Shown: piece by piece, positions 1-5,734 of the stretch
How positions within the stretch are numbered: the first letter of the stretch is position 1
Layout: each line of letters begins with the position of its first letter
Assembly (NCBI GenBank): GCA_021788565.1
Contig: JAJYKO010000267.1
Coordinates: forward strand, 1-7,241
Reading direction: 5' to 3'
Length of the DNA: 7,241 bases
From: Chloroflexota bacterium
Lineage (GTDB): Bacteria; Chloroflexota; UBA6077
The notes under the pieces: generated by a model
What the model was told of the DNA's origin: nothing
The model's input: only the letters and a program-made list of their open reading frames with translations
Database searches by the model: none
Made by a program: the position numbers and the translations under genes

Positions 1-753
1 CAGTACGCGATGGCCGACTTCCCGTCGCCCTCCTCGACCGCCCTCTGGGCAGCCGACCCGTTCGGCCTCCTGATGCAGGACTATGACACCGGCGCCATCG
101 TCAACCTCACCACCCCTTCGACCATCACGGTTCACTACGATCCATCGGTCCTCGGTGGGCGGAGTGAGTCCACCCTTCGCGTCGTCATGCTCCCGCTCAA
201 CGGTCTGACCTGGGTGGATCTGCCCAGCACTTTGGACACCACTAACCACACGGTGACCGCGCAGGTCACCGCCTCAGGAGACTATGGCCTGTTCGTGAGC
301 AACGTCCCGGCCACGGCCGCCCCCGCGCCAACTTCCGCGCCCTCTGCTGCGCCGGCCCCGGCTCCCACAACAGCACCCGCACCGGCTCCTGCACCTGCTC
401 CAGCGCCGGCCCCTGCACCTGCCCCTGTCCAGGTCGCGGCGGGAAGCTCAGTCATATCCGGTCAGGTCTTCTTCGATAAGAACGGCAACGGCGTGATGGA
501 CGACGGCGACTTCCCGGTCGCGGGCGCCGGGATACTGGTCACATCCGGCTACTGGAGCTCGTTCACTCGAACGGGCCCCGACGGCCACTACTCCTTCTCA
601 GGGCTTGGAAACGGCTTCTACTCGGTGAACCTGGTGGTGGGTCCGGAGTGGGCCTTCACGACCCCCTTCGCCGTCACGGGCATGGCCGTATCAGGTCAGC
701 CGGGCTCCAACGGCACGGCCGACTTCGGGATATGGTACAGCGTGCCGCGGTAG
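1..753 (+). CDS. Surface/secreted protein, C-terminal part, with SdrD-B-like domain (5' truncated by window edge)
   Basis: The frame is open from base 1 (QYA precedes the first Met at 10), so the true start lies upstream. Numbering from that Met: residues about 25-97 are a beta-rich domain (TITVHYDP, WVDLPS, GDYGLFV) typical of extracellular repeats. Residues 100-140 are a Pro-Ala linker, and residues about 147-243 are an SdrD-B/CNA-B-like domain beginning ISGQVFFDKNGNGVMDDGD. The acidic DxNxNGxxDxxD loop resembles a calcium-binding loop, followed by the usual PVAGAGILVTSG and TGPDGHYSFSGL strands. The protein ends soon after this domain with no LPXTG motif, hydrophobic anchor or charged tail. 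It was probably exported (inference, since the signal peptide would be outside the window). The partner or ligand cannot be told. The next gene is 236 bases downstream behind its own promoter, so this one probably ends its transcript. Confidence 0.75.
   Translation, partial: QYAMADFPSPSSTALWAADPFGLLMQDYDTGAIVNLTTPSTITVHYDPSVLGGRSESTLRVVMLPLNGLTWVDLPSTLDTTNHTVTAQVTASGDYGLFVSNVPATAAPAPTSAPSAAPAPAPTTAPAPAPAPAPAPAPAPAPVQVAAGSSVISGQVFFDKNGNGVMDDGDFPVAGAGILVTSGYWSSFTRTGPDGHYSFSGLGNGFYSVNLVVGPEWAFTTPFAVTGMAVSGQPGSNGTADFGIWYSVPR
307..429 (+). repeat. Pro-Ala-rich linker-coding low-complexity tract
   Basis: Near-perfect alternation of Pro and Ala codons (PAPAPAPA) forms an imperfect hexanucleotide repeat based on GCNCCN. 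It codes for an extended inter-domain linker between the beta domain and the SdrD-B-like domain. Codon variation (gcaccg, gctcct, gcgccg) shows it is held at protein level and is not a fresh slippage expansion. Copy number may still vary between strains. Confidence 0.8.
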
Positions 754-824
754 CTCGCGTGCGCGAATGAAGGGACAGCAGGCCGGCCGCTTCCAAAGTC
801 GCCGGTTCCGGTCGTTGTCTCCGG

Positions 825-833
825 TGTTACAAT
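825..833 (+). promoter_or_regulatory. Extended -10 promoter for the tandem T2SSF-like gene
   Basis: TGTTACAAT matches the extended -10 consensus TGnTATAAT with one mismatch. The -35 region about 17 bases upstream (near 805-811, GTTCCGG) is poor, as is common for extended -10 promoters. Transcription would start near 840 and give a leader of about 150 bases before the ATG at 990. This is a consensus match by eye only. Confidence 0.45.
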
Positions 834-844
834 AGGGGTACATA

Positions 845-956
845 GAACCTGGTGTGGTTCCTGCTCACGCACCCCTGGGGGTTTGGAAATGTGGGGCCAG
901 CCGAAAGTCAGCGATGCGCTACTTCGGCTGGCCCTGTGTCGTGAAAAGGGGAGCAG
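845..956 (+). promoter_or_regulatory. Possible structured leader RNA with nested hairpins, unassigned
   Basis: Inside the predicted leader I see four pairing elements. GAACC 845-849 pairs with GGTTC 856-860. CTGCTC 861-866 pairs with GAGCAG 951-956 and would close a domain. Inside it ACCCC/GGGGT form a tight palindrome at about 871-882. A perfect 12-bp stem pairs 894-905 (GGGCCAGCCGAA) with 923-934, with an inner AGCG/CGCT stem at 910-913/917-920. No run of T follows, so it does not look like an intrinsic terminator. I compared it from memory with c-di-GMP, TPP, cobalamin and fluoride riboswitches and could not match any. It could be a cis-regulator, a small RNA or chance in GC-rich DNA. Confidence 0.3.
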
Positions 957-989
957 TAAGTGTGACGTAGCGGCATAGGAGGGCTGGCG

Positions 990-1670
990 ATGGAAGGCAC
1001 CTTTACCCGAGTGGACGAACTGGAAGTCGCATCTTTTCTCGACAGGATCGCGCTCTTCTGCACGGAGGGATGCAGGCCTCAGCAGGCGTTGAGGTACGCA
1101 TGGTCCTCCCTGCTAGTTGACACGCCGCTCCACCACGAGATGGGGACCCTGATCGACGCGGCGAGGGACGGCAAGTCCTCCGCCAACGTTCTACTCGAGA
1201 CCGGACAGCGCACGAACAGCGAGGCTCTCATCCTGGCGAGCATGGCGTTCGTCGAGCATCTCGTGGCGGGGATCGACCTTACACACTCGTTGACCAAGCT
1301 GGCCGAACTGGTGCGTTGGCAGAGCAGGGTCACACCGGAGCATGGATCCAAGACCGAGCGAGAGTTCGCCGTCGCGCTTTTCGCCGACAAGCTGGCCTAC
1401 CTCGCGGAAATCGACAAGGCACCCAGGGAAGCAGTAGCGATACTGACAGACCACGATCCTGTGCTGCGGCCGGAGCTACTCTGGATCCACCGCGAGATGC
1501 AAAACGGCATGCCGGTGCCCCAGGCGCTGGCCCGCAGCGCCGAGCGGATTGAGAGCAAAGGGCTGATGTTGCTGGCCGAGGCGATCGAGGTGGGCCTCAC
1601 CGCGGGAGTCCGTCTGGACTCGGTTCTTCGCCAGGTGGCAGACGTTATCCGCAGAGACCTCGGAGTCTAA
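990..1670 (+). CDS. Soluble tandem T2SSF-like (GspF/TadB/TadC helical-domain) protein
   Basis: The 226-aa product starts at ATG 990, placed 6 bases after AGGAGGG (977-983). It looks like two copies of the helical cytoplasmic domain of type II secretion/Tad pilus F proteins. Residues about 16-109 contain FLDRIALFCTEG, RDGKSSANVL and AGIDLTHSLTKLAELVR; residues about 131-221 contain FADKLAYLAE, QNGMPVPQAL and AGVRLDSVLRQVADVIR. Residues 48-109 and 160-221 align without gaps over 62 positions with 15 identities by hand count, supporting internal duplication. Real GspF/TadB/TadC proteins carry transmembrane helices between and after these domains; none is visible here, so the protein is probably cytosolic or peripheral. 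No pilus or secretion ATPase gene is in the window. The role is unknown: a regulator or scaffold derived from F proteins is possible. The family link rests on pattern, not a search. Confidence 0.6.
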   Translation: MEGTFTRVDELEVASFLDRIALFCTEGCRPQQALRYAWSSLLVDTPLHHEMGTLIDAARDGKSSANVLLETGQRTNSEALILASMAFVEHLVAGIDLTHSLTKLAELVRWQSRVTPEHGSKTEREFAVALFADKLAYLAEIDKAPREAVAILTDHDPVLRPELLWIHREMQNGMPVPQALARSAERIESKGLMLLAEAIEVGLTAGVRLDSVLRQVADVIRRDLGV

Positions 1671-1841
1671 GTGCCCATCTGAGGACTCAATACCGAGCCA
1701 CGAAGAGCGCCAAGAACCGCCGGGAAATATCCATAAGAGCAGTGCCTCTATGCTCCTTCGTGTCATTCGCGCTTTTGTAGTTGCGTTCCGGTTCGAAGCC
1801 GAGTCGGAATACATGGTGAAGATCCGGCGCTGAGTCTGTAG

Positions 1842-1870
1842 TTGCCAGCGCGGTCCGGTCGTGGTACAAC
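1842..1870 (+). promoter_or_regulatory. Sigma-70-type promoter for the HpcH/HpaI aldolase gene
   Basis: TTGCCA (1842-1847, 5 of 6 to TTGACA) lies exactly 17 bases before TACAAC (1865-1870, 4 of 6 to TATAAT). TGG just before the -10 gives an extended -10 as well. The start would be near 1877, leaving a leader of about 60 bases. The same TTG at 1842 is a formal in-frame start codon for the aldolase, but being part of the -35 it would not be transcribed. Confidence 0.55.
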
Positions 1871-1937
1871 TGCGGCGCTCGGCGGAACTCGTTTTCGCCC
1901 TCCTATCCTTCCAATGCTGCGAGTGAGGAGAATCTTC

Positions 1938-2714
1938 ATGCGTCCAAACAAGGTCAAAGAGCTGTGGCGCCAGGGCAAGCCGGTGGTGACCGGTTGGTGC
2001 AGCACCCCGGATCCCTTCACTGCCGAAGTCATGACCCGTGGGGGCTTCGACGCCCTCATCCTGGACATGCAGCACGGCATGGGCATCGGGCCGGACCGCG
2101 CTGCCACCTGGCTGCAGGTGGTTGGGCAGAACGCGGACATCACTCCCATCGTCCGAGTTCCTTGGAATGAGCCTTCCTTTATCCAGTGGGTTCTGGATGC
2201 CGGAGCCATGGGCGTAATCATCCCGATGGTAAACAACCTCGAGGATGCCAGGAAGGCGATAGGCGCCTGCCGCTACCCGCCGGTCGGCTATCGCAGCAAC
2301 GGCGCCAACCGCGCCCGCTACGTCAACGGCGCCGACTATTTCGACCACGCCAACGACGAGGTCATCTGCCTGGCGATGATGGAAACCGTGGAAGGGATCG
2401 AGAGCATCGAGGAGATCGCCAAGCTGCCCGGCCTGGACGGCTACTACATCGGGCCGACCGATCTGGCAGTGTCCATGGGACTTAAGCCGGCCTTCGACGT
2501 CAAGGACCCACGCCACGCGGCCGCGGTTCAGAAGGTGGTCGACGTCGCGAAGGCTCACGGCCAGTACGCGGGGATCCACGTGGGGACCGTCGAGGAAGGA
2601 ATCCGCCGCTGGAAGCAGGGCTTCACCCTGATGCCCATCTGCAACGACATCTGGCTGCTGGCTGCCGGCATCAGCCGGAATATCTCCGAGTTCCGAGAGG
2701 GACTGGGCAGTTAG
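1938..2714 (+). CDS. HpcH/HpaI-family aldolase (class II, 2-keto-3-deoxy acid type)
   Basis: The 258-aa product matches the usual length of this TIM-barrel family, which makes or splits 2-oxo-acid aldol products to pyruvate plus an aldehyde using a divalent metal. Start ATG 1938 is chosen because GTGAGGAG (1923-1930) lies 7 bases upstream and the protein aligns with HpaI from here; the longer frame from TTG 1842 adds 32 unconvincing residues. Active-site residues by comparison with E. coli HpaI are all present: base His46 (ILDMQHG), Arg73 (VRVPWNEP), and metal ligands Glu149 (METVEG) and Asp175 (IGPTDLA). RYPPVGYR is also conserved. The substrate cannot be told: 4-hydroxy-2-oxoheptanedioate, 2-keto-3-deoxyglucarate or rhamnonate aldolase are all possible, and no pathway partners lie beside it. 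It appears monocistronic, with its own promoter and a REP element downstream. Confidence 0.9.
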   Translation: MRPNKVKELWRQGKPVVTGWCSTPDPFTAEVMTRGGFDALILDMQHGMGIGPDRAATWLQVVGQNADITPIVRVPWNEPSFIQWVLDAGAMGVIIPMVNNLEDARKAIGACRYPPVGYRSNGANRARYVNGADYFDHANDEVICLAMMETVEGIESIEEIAKLPGLDGYYIGPTDLAVSMGLKPAFDVKDPRHAAAVQKVVDVAKAHGQYAGIHVGTVEEGIRRWKQGFTLMPICNDIWLLAAGISRNISEFREGLGS

Positions 2715-2735
2715 ACAAACGAAGGTGAGGTCCAT

Positions 2736-2807
2736 CGTCATCCCCGCGAAAGCGGGGATCCGTTGCTCGCACCTGAAGAGTGGATTCCCGCCTGCGCGGG
2801 AATGACG
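2736..2807. repeat. REP-like pair of palindromes in inverted orientation
   Basis: Two hairpins lie 24 bases apart. ATCCCCGC-GAAA-GCGGGGAT (2740-2759) is 8 bp with a GNRA tetraloop. ATTCCCGC-CTGC-GCGGGAAT (2784-2803) is 8 bp. The outer ends CGTCAT (2736-2741) and ATGACG (2802-2807) are inverted too, so the whole 72-base unit is an imperfect palindrome. This CGTCATcCCCGC type is typical of dispersed REP/BIME repeats in many bacterial genomes. It sits after the aldolase stop and may also protect or end that transcript, but no T run follows. A third small hairpin, CCCGCA/TGCGGG (2820-2838), follows. The remaining spacer to 2907 is A/T-richer and holds no promoter I can defend. Confidence 0.75.
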
Positions 2808-2907
2808 GTTACCAGCATGCCCGCATGCTTCCTGCGGGTTCGAAACCATGTCGATTCCACCTTGGCTTTACTTTAGGTTTTAACTCGATGGGCGAGAGGA
2901 GCCGGTC

Positions 2908-3588
2908 ATGCAAACCGTAGTACTCGACAATATCCACGTGCAGCTGTCATTGGAGGACCTGTTCAAGCGGCTCCACGTACGAGAAGGTTCTTCACAGGCG
3001 TCGGAACTGCGCGAACTGGTCCACGAGGCCGAGTCGATAGCAGCGCCCAAGGCCGTGTGTGGGGTAGCCTACATCGACGAACGCGGCAGCGACTACGTGG
3101 TGCTGGACGGAATACGGTTTTCCAGCCGGGTTCTAGCGGTGAACCTCGCCGAGACCCATCGGGCATTTCCGTACATTGCTACCTGTGGGACTGAGTTGGA
3201 GGCCTGGGGCAAGGGTCTCGACGACATGCTCCACCGCTTCTGGTCGGACGCCATTCGGGAAGCAGCGATGCGGAATGCGATGGATGCGATAGTCGACTAC
3301 TTGCGAGAGACGTACAACCCTGGCGAGACTTCGCGGATGAACCCGGGCTCTCTCGCCGATTGGCCCCTCGAGGAACAGTTGCCGCTCTTCCAGCTGCTCG
3401 GCGACACCGAAACGACGGTAGGGGTCCATCTGACCGACACCATGCTGATGGTGCCGACCAAGACGGTATCCGGCATCCGCTTTGGTGCCGCCGGCAGCTT
3501 CGAGAGCTGCATGTTGTGCCCGCGGCCGTCCTGCCCTAACCGGCGGGCACCGCACGACCCCGCGCTGTACAACGCCCGCTACCGCTGA
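2908..3588 (+). CDS. Short MetH-activation-domain-like protein with C-terminal Fe-S-type Cys motif
   Basis: The 226-aa product starts at ATG 2908, 6 bases after AGAGGAG (2895-2901). Residues about 85-193 resemble the S-adenosylmethionine-binding reactivation domain of cobalamin-dependent methionine synthase. Hallmarks are the ATCGTELEAWG segment, YNPG...SRMNPGSLADWPLEEQ (near the RxxPGYxxxP region of MetH), VGVHLTDTMLMVPTKTVSGI (like the KLTES...PGASVSG strand), and a length equal to the domain alone. It lacks the MetH homocysteine, folate and B12 domains. Three cysteines at 201, 204 and 209 (CMLCPRPSCPNRR) form a CxxCx4C motif suited to an Fe-S cluster, absent from the E. coli MetH domain. 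Related stand-alone proteins are annotated in anaerobes as B12-dependent methionine synthase activation proteins. A role in reductive reactivation of a corrinoid methyltransferase is inferred. It stands alone on this strand, facing the lipoyl operon. Confidence 0.75.
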   Translation: MQTVVLDNIHVQLSLEDLFKRLHVREGSSQASELRELVHEAESIAAPKAVCGVAYIDERGSDYVVLDGIRFSSRVLAVNLAETHRAFPYIATCGTELEAWGKGLDDMLHRFWSDAIREAAMRNAMDAIVDYLRETYNPGETSRMNPGSLADWPLEEQLPLFQLLGDTETTVGVHLTDTMLMVPTKTVSGIRFGAAGSFESCMLCPRPSCPNRRAPHDPALYNARYR

Positions 3589-3642
3589 AAGCCCGAACGC
3601 GATCGTGCAGTCGAGGCTTCAGCCGGTTGGACTCGGTTCTGC

Positions 3643-3659
3643 CGGTGGCTGCTCCACCG
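3643..3659. terminator. Weak hairpin in the convergent intergenic region
   Basis: CGGTGG (3643-3648) pairs with CCACCG (3654-3659) over a 5-base loop, midway between the two converging genes. There is no T run on either strand, so if this is a terminator it is atypical or Rho-assisted. Nothing else is visible in 3589-3730. Confidence 0.2.
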
Positions 3660-3730
3660 CGCCCAACCCGCTGAGGCGTCGATTCCGTGAGATCTTCCAG
3701 ACCCGCGCAGGCTGCTCATCCGCGAGCGCT

Positions 3731-4108
3731 CTACAGTTCCTTCCGGTAGGACGCCCAGGCGGCGTCGTTTTCCCACACTCGGACCGTGATGGCGCTCAGG
3801 TTGCTCGCCTTCAGCCGGCTCGATAGCTCCTCGCACAGGATGCGGGAAAACAGCTCGATGCTGGGGTTCCGCCCCGCGAACTGCGGGAGATCGTTGAGCG
3901 TCTTACCCGCGAAATAGCCCACCAGTTCATCCAGATAGGCTTCCACCTGGACGAGGTCCGCCAGGTAATCGTGCTCGTCCAGGGTTGCCCCCTTCAGCCG
4001 AACTTCGACGCGATAACGGTGGGAATGCAGTTCGTTCTCCGCGCCCCAATCCCCGCCCACTAGGAAGTGTCGGGCATCCAATTCTCGTTGCAGACCAAGC
4101 TTGTACAT
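3731..4108 (-). CDS. 6-pyruvoyl-tetrahydropterin synthase/QueD-fold protein with Cys-to-Glu active site
   Basis: The 125-aa product is close to QueD length. Zinc ligands of the fold are present: His14 (DARHFL) and His28/His30 in ENELHSHRY. Also conserved are Asp51 (YLADL), LNDLPQF..NPSIE (71-85) and the pterin-anchoring Glu113 (VRVWE). Aligned with E. coli QueD (CGRLHGH), the catalytic Cys is Glu24, four residues before the first His. The catalytic Asp-His pair of QueD (LDHHYLND) is replaced by FAGKTLND. HGH has become HSH. Cys-to-Glu paralogs called PTPS-III make 6-hydroxymethyl-dihydropterin for folate in bacteria lacking FolB, so that is one option; a different pterin-like reaction is another. 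Start ATG 4108 follows AGGAG (4115-4119) by 6 bases. That site overlaps the TAG of the upstream lipoyl-protein gene, indicating coupling. It is the last gene of the operon. Confidence 0.85.
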   Translation of the reverse strand: MYKLGLQRELDARHFLVGGDWGAENELHSHRYRVEVRLKGATLDEHDYLADLVQVEAYLDELVGYFAGKTLNDLPQFAGRNPSIELFSRILCEELSSRLKASNLSAITVRVWENDAAWASYRKEL

Positions 4109-4117
4109 CGGAGACTC

Positions 4118-4561
4118 CTACCCCTTCAGCAGTCCGCGGCGGTGCCAATCCGCGACGGATCGCTCCAGCCACGGCTGGATCGCCTCGCCGTGGATAAGGG
4201 CTGCCAGATCGCGCGTCGCGTCCTCCGGCTCGACAATGATCAGCCAGCCCTCGCCGTACGGATCAGAGTTCAGAAGACCCGGCTGACTCATCACCTGCTC
4301 GTTGATCTCGATAACCTGGCCGGCGATAGGGGCTTTCAGCGGGCCGACGTACTTGCCGGCCTCCATGGTGCCGAACGGCTTCCCAGCCGCGATTGGACGT
4401 CCGGCCGGCTTCAATCTCACCGCACCGACCGTCCCGGCAGAACGCTGGGCGAGGGCGTCGAGGCCGATACGAGCCCGCTCGCCTTCCAGCCGCACCCACA
4501 CGTGGTCTTCCGAATGGTAGTAGAGATCGTCCGGCAGTTGCACCCCTTCTACTAAAGCCAT
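4118..4561 (-). CDS. GcvH-like lipoyl carrier protein
   Basis: The 147-aa product follows the glycine cleavage H protein pattern: YYHSEDHVWVRLEG (14-27), ARIGLDALAQ (30-39), then the lipoyl hairpin GTMEAGKYVGPLKAP (64-78), IAGQVIEINEQV, and DPYGEGWLIIVEP. Lys70 is the expected lipoyl attachment site; E67-x2-K70-x4-L75-x-AP matches the spacing of ESVKAASDLYAP in true GcvH, although the surrounding residues differ. It is longer than typical GcvH (about 125-130 aa), mostly at the C-terminus. ATG 4561 lies 4 bases after GAGGAGG (4566-4572), which overlaps the TGA of the preceding Fe-S gene. No gcvT or gcvP is nearby. Instead a probable lipA tail and a FAD/CCG dehydrogenase share the operon, so it may be a dedicated lipoyl redox carrier, loosely like LbpA of the sulfur-oxidising sHdr system. 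Ordinary glycine cleavage with distant partners cannot be excluded. Confidence 0.88.
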   Translation of the reverse strand: MALVEGVQLPDDLYYHSEDHVWVRLEGERARIGLDALAQRSAGTVGAVRLKPAGRPIAAGKPFGTMEAGKYVGPLKAPIAGQVIEINEQVMSQPGLLNSDPYGEGWLIIVEPEDATRDLAALIHGEAIQPWLERSVADWHRRGLLKG

Positions 4562-4570
4562 GGGTCCTCC

Positions 4571-5734
4571 TCAAGGCCGGGCCTGGTCCTCCAGCGCCCC
4601 TGCCACCAACTCCACGATATCCAGCACCTCGACCCCCGAGGCAGACTCTTCCGCCCCACGGGTCAGGGTTCGCACGCACTGGGGGCAAGCAGTCACAATG
4701 GTCTCCGCGCCGGTAGATGCCAGCTTCCCGACCGTTCGAGCCGCGACTCGCCCTACCAGGTCCGCGTCCACCATCTCCAGGTCGCCTCCGCCGCCACAGC
4801 AGAGCGCGCGTTCTCTCCGCTCGTGCGCCTCCAGAAAGCGGAGGCCGGGGACCGCCGCCAGGAGCTGCCGGGGCGGATCGTAGACGCCTCCGTTCCGAGC
4901 CAGGTCGCACGGGTCGTGGTAGGTCACCCGCCTGGCCGTCTCCTTCAATGGAAGGCGGCCGGCCGCCGCCAGTTCGGCCAGCAACTCGGTCGAGTGGAGC
5001 ATCCGAACACCCGGCAGGTGAGGTGCATACTCCTCCAGCCACATCATCCGGCAGGCTGGGCAGGTGAAAACTACGGTCGAGGCCCCTGTCTCTTTGAACC
5101 GCGCTAGATTGTGCTCCACCAGGGCATCGGCCTGGATACGCATCCCGGCAGCCAGCAGGGGAAAGCCGCAGCACAGCTCGCCCTCTCCCAGGATCGAGAA
5201 GTCCACATCCACTGCCGTCATCACCCGGACGAATGCCTCTGCAATCCGCTGGACACGCGGCGAGAAGGAGGACGAGCAACCGACGAAGTAGACGACCTCT
5301 GCCCGCTCTCGCTGGTAGAGGTCCGGGGGAGCATCCTCCATGTACTCTGCCCAGCCCGCTCGCTCGTCGTTTGGATACCCGTAAATGTTCCCCGTGTCTG
5401 ACACGCGGCCGGCCACGGTCTCAAGTCCCGGAGGTGCCAGTCGATGGGCTACTGTCTCCGTCCGCGCGGCCAGCCAGAAGCTGCGCAGGTCGATGCGAGT
5501 GGAGCACACCTGCGTGCAGTGGCCGCACAGGGTGCACTGATAGAGCTTCCTCATATGGTCGGCCGACAACCGGTTCCCATCGAGGAGCATGCGAGTGAGT
5601 TGGATCCTGCCTCGCGGCGAGCACGACTCCCATCCAACGCCGTCGTAGGTCGGGCAAACCGTCCGGCAGTAGCCGCAGTAGGCGCAGATAGTCGCCTCGA
5701 AGGCCAGCCCTTCGAAGAACACCTGCTCCGCCAT
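4571..5734 (-). CDS. GlcF/HdrD-like Fe-S protein: two [4Fe-4S] ferredoxin motifs and two CCG domains
   Basis: The 387-aa product carries two ferredoxin-type motifs: C17, C20, C23, C27 (CAYCGYCRTVCP) and C67, C70, C73, C77 (CTLCGHCTQVCS), with WESCSPRGRIQ between them as in glycolate oxidase GlcF. Two complete CCG domains follow: C153, C188-C189, C225, C228, and C276 (HDPC), C312-C313 (CCGGGG), C350, C353. In HdrB/HdrD such domains bind special Fe-S clusters that reduce disulfides; in GlcF/LutA they pass electrons from a FAD partner. No membrane segment is visible, so it should be cytosolic or peripheral. Its ATG shares one base with the TGA of the FAD gene (TGATG) and is preceded by GAGGTGA, so the two are surely partner subunits. 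The next gene encodes a lipoyl protein whose disulfide is an attractive but unproven substrate. Electron acceptor unknown. Confidence 0.9.
   Translation of the reverse strand: MAEQVFFEGLAFEATICAYCGYCRTVCPTYDGVGWESCSPRGRIQLTRMLLDGNRLSADHMRKLYQCTLCGHCTQVCSTRIDLRSFWLAARTETVAHRLAPPGLETVAGRVSDTGNIYGYPNDERAGWAEYMEDAPPDLYQRERAEVVYFVGCSSSFSPRVQRIAEAFVRVMTAVDVDFSILGEGELCCGFPLLAAGMRIQADALVEHNLARFKETGASTVVFTCPACRMMWLEEYAPHLPGVRMLHSTELLAELAAAGRLPLKETARRVTYHDPCDLARNGGVYDPPRQLLAAVPGLRFLEAHERRERALCCGGGGDLEMVDADLVGRVAARTVGKLASTGAETIVTACPQCVRTLTRGAEESASGVEVLDIVELVAGALEDQARP

Noticed and set aside
852..944. 31-codon GTG-start frame in the leader
   Set aside because: No ribosome-binding site, and its peptide shows nothing recognisable.
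860..956. c-di-GMP-I riboswitch suggested by CACGCAC near 866-872
   Set aside because: The required GCAAACC and ACGCAAAGCC segments and the receptor helix are absent.
1791..1797. GTTCGAA resembling a tRNA T-loop
   Set aside because: The flanking 5-bp stem does not pair properly, and no acceptor, anticodon or D arms could be found; the similar GTTCGAAA at 2838-2845 fails in the same way.
1842..1937. N-terminal extension of the aldolase from TTG 1842
   Set aside because: The TTG is part of a good -35 box, no ribosome site precedes it, and family homology plus a strong Shine-Dalgarno place the start at 1938.
2736..2807. Palindromes considered as a CRISPR array or intrinsic terminator
   Set aside because: There are only two inverted, non-identical units with no regular spacer array, and no T run follows either stem.
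1476..2849. 457-codon open frame on the minus strand
   Set aside because: It lies antisense to the HpcH/HpaI aldolase, extends through the REP element and has no recognisable domain; the plus-strand protein has full active-site conservation.
3482..3826. Plus-strand frame across the convergent junction
   Set aside because: It overlaps the end of the MetH-activation-like gene and the antisense of the PTPS-like gene, with no domain or ribosome site.
4263..5279. 338-codon minus-strand frame overlapping the Fe-S and GcvH-like genes
   Set aside because: It is an out-of-frame shadow rich in Gly/Arg/Pro; the cysteine motifs and lipoyl motif are in the other frame.
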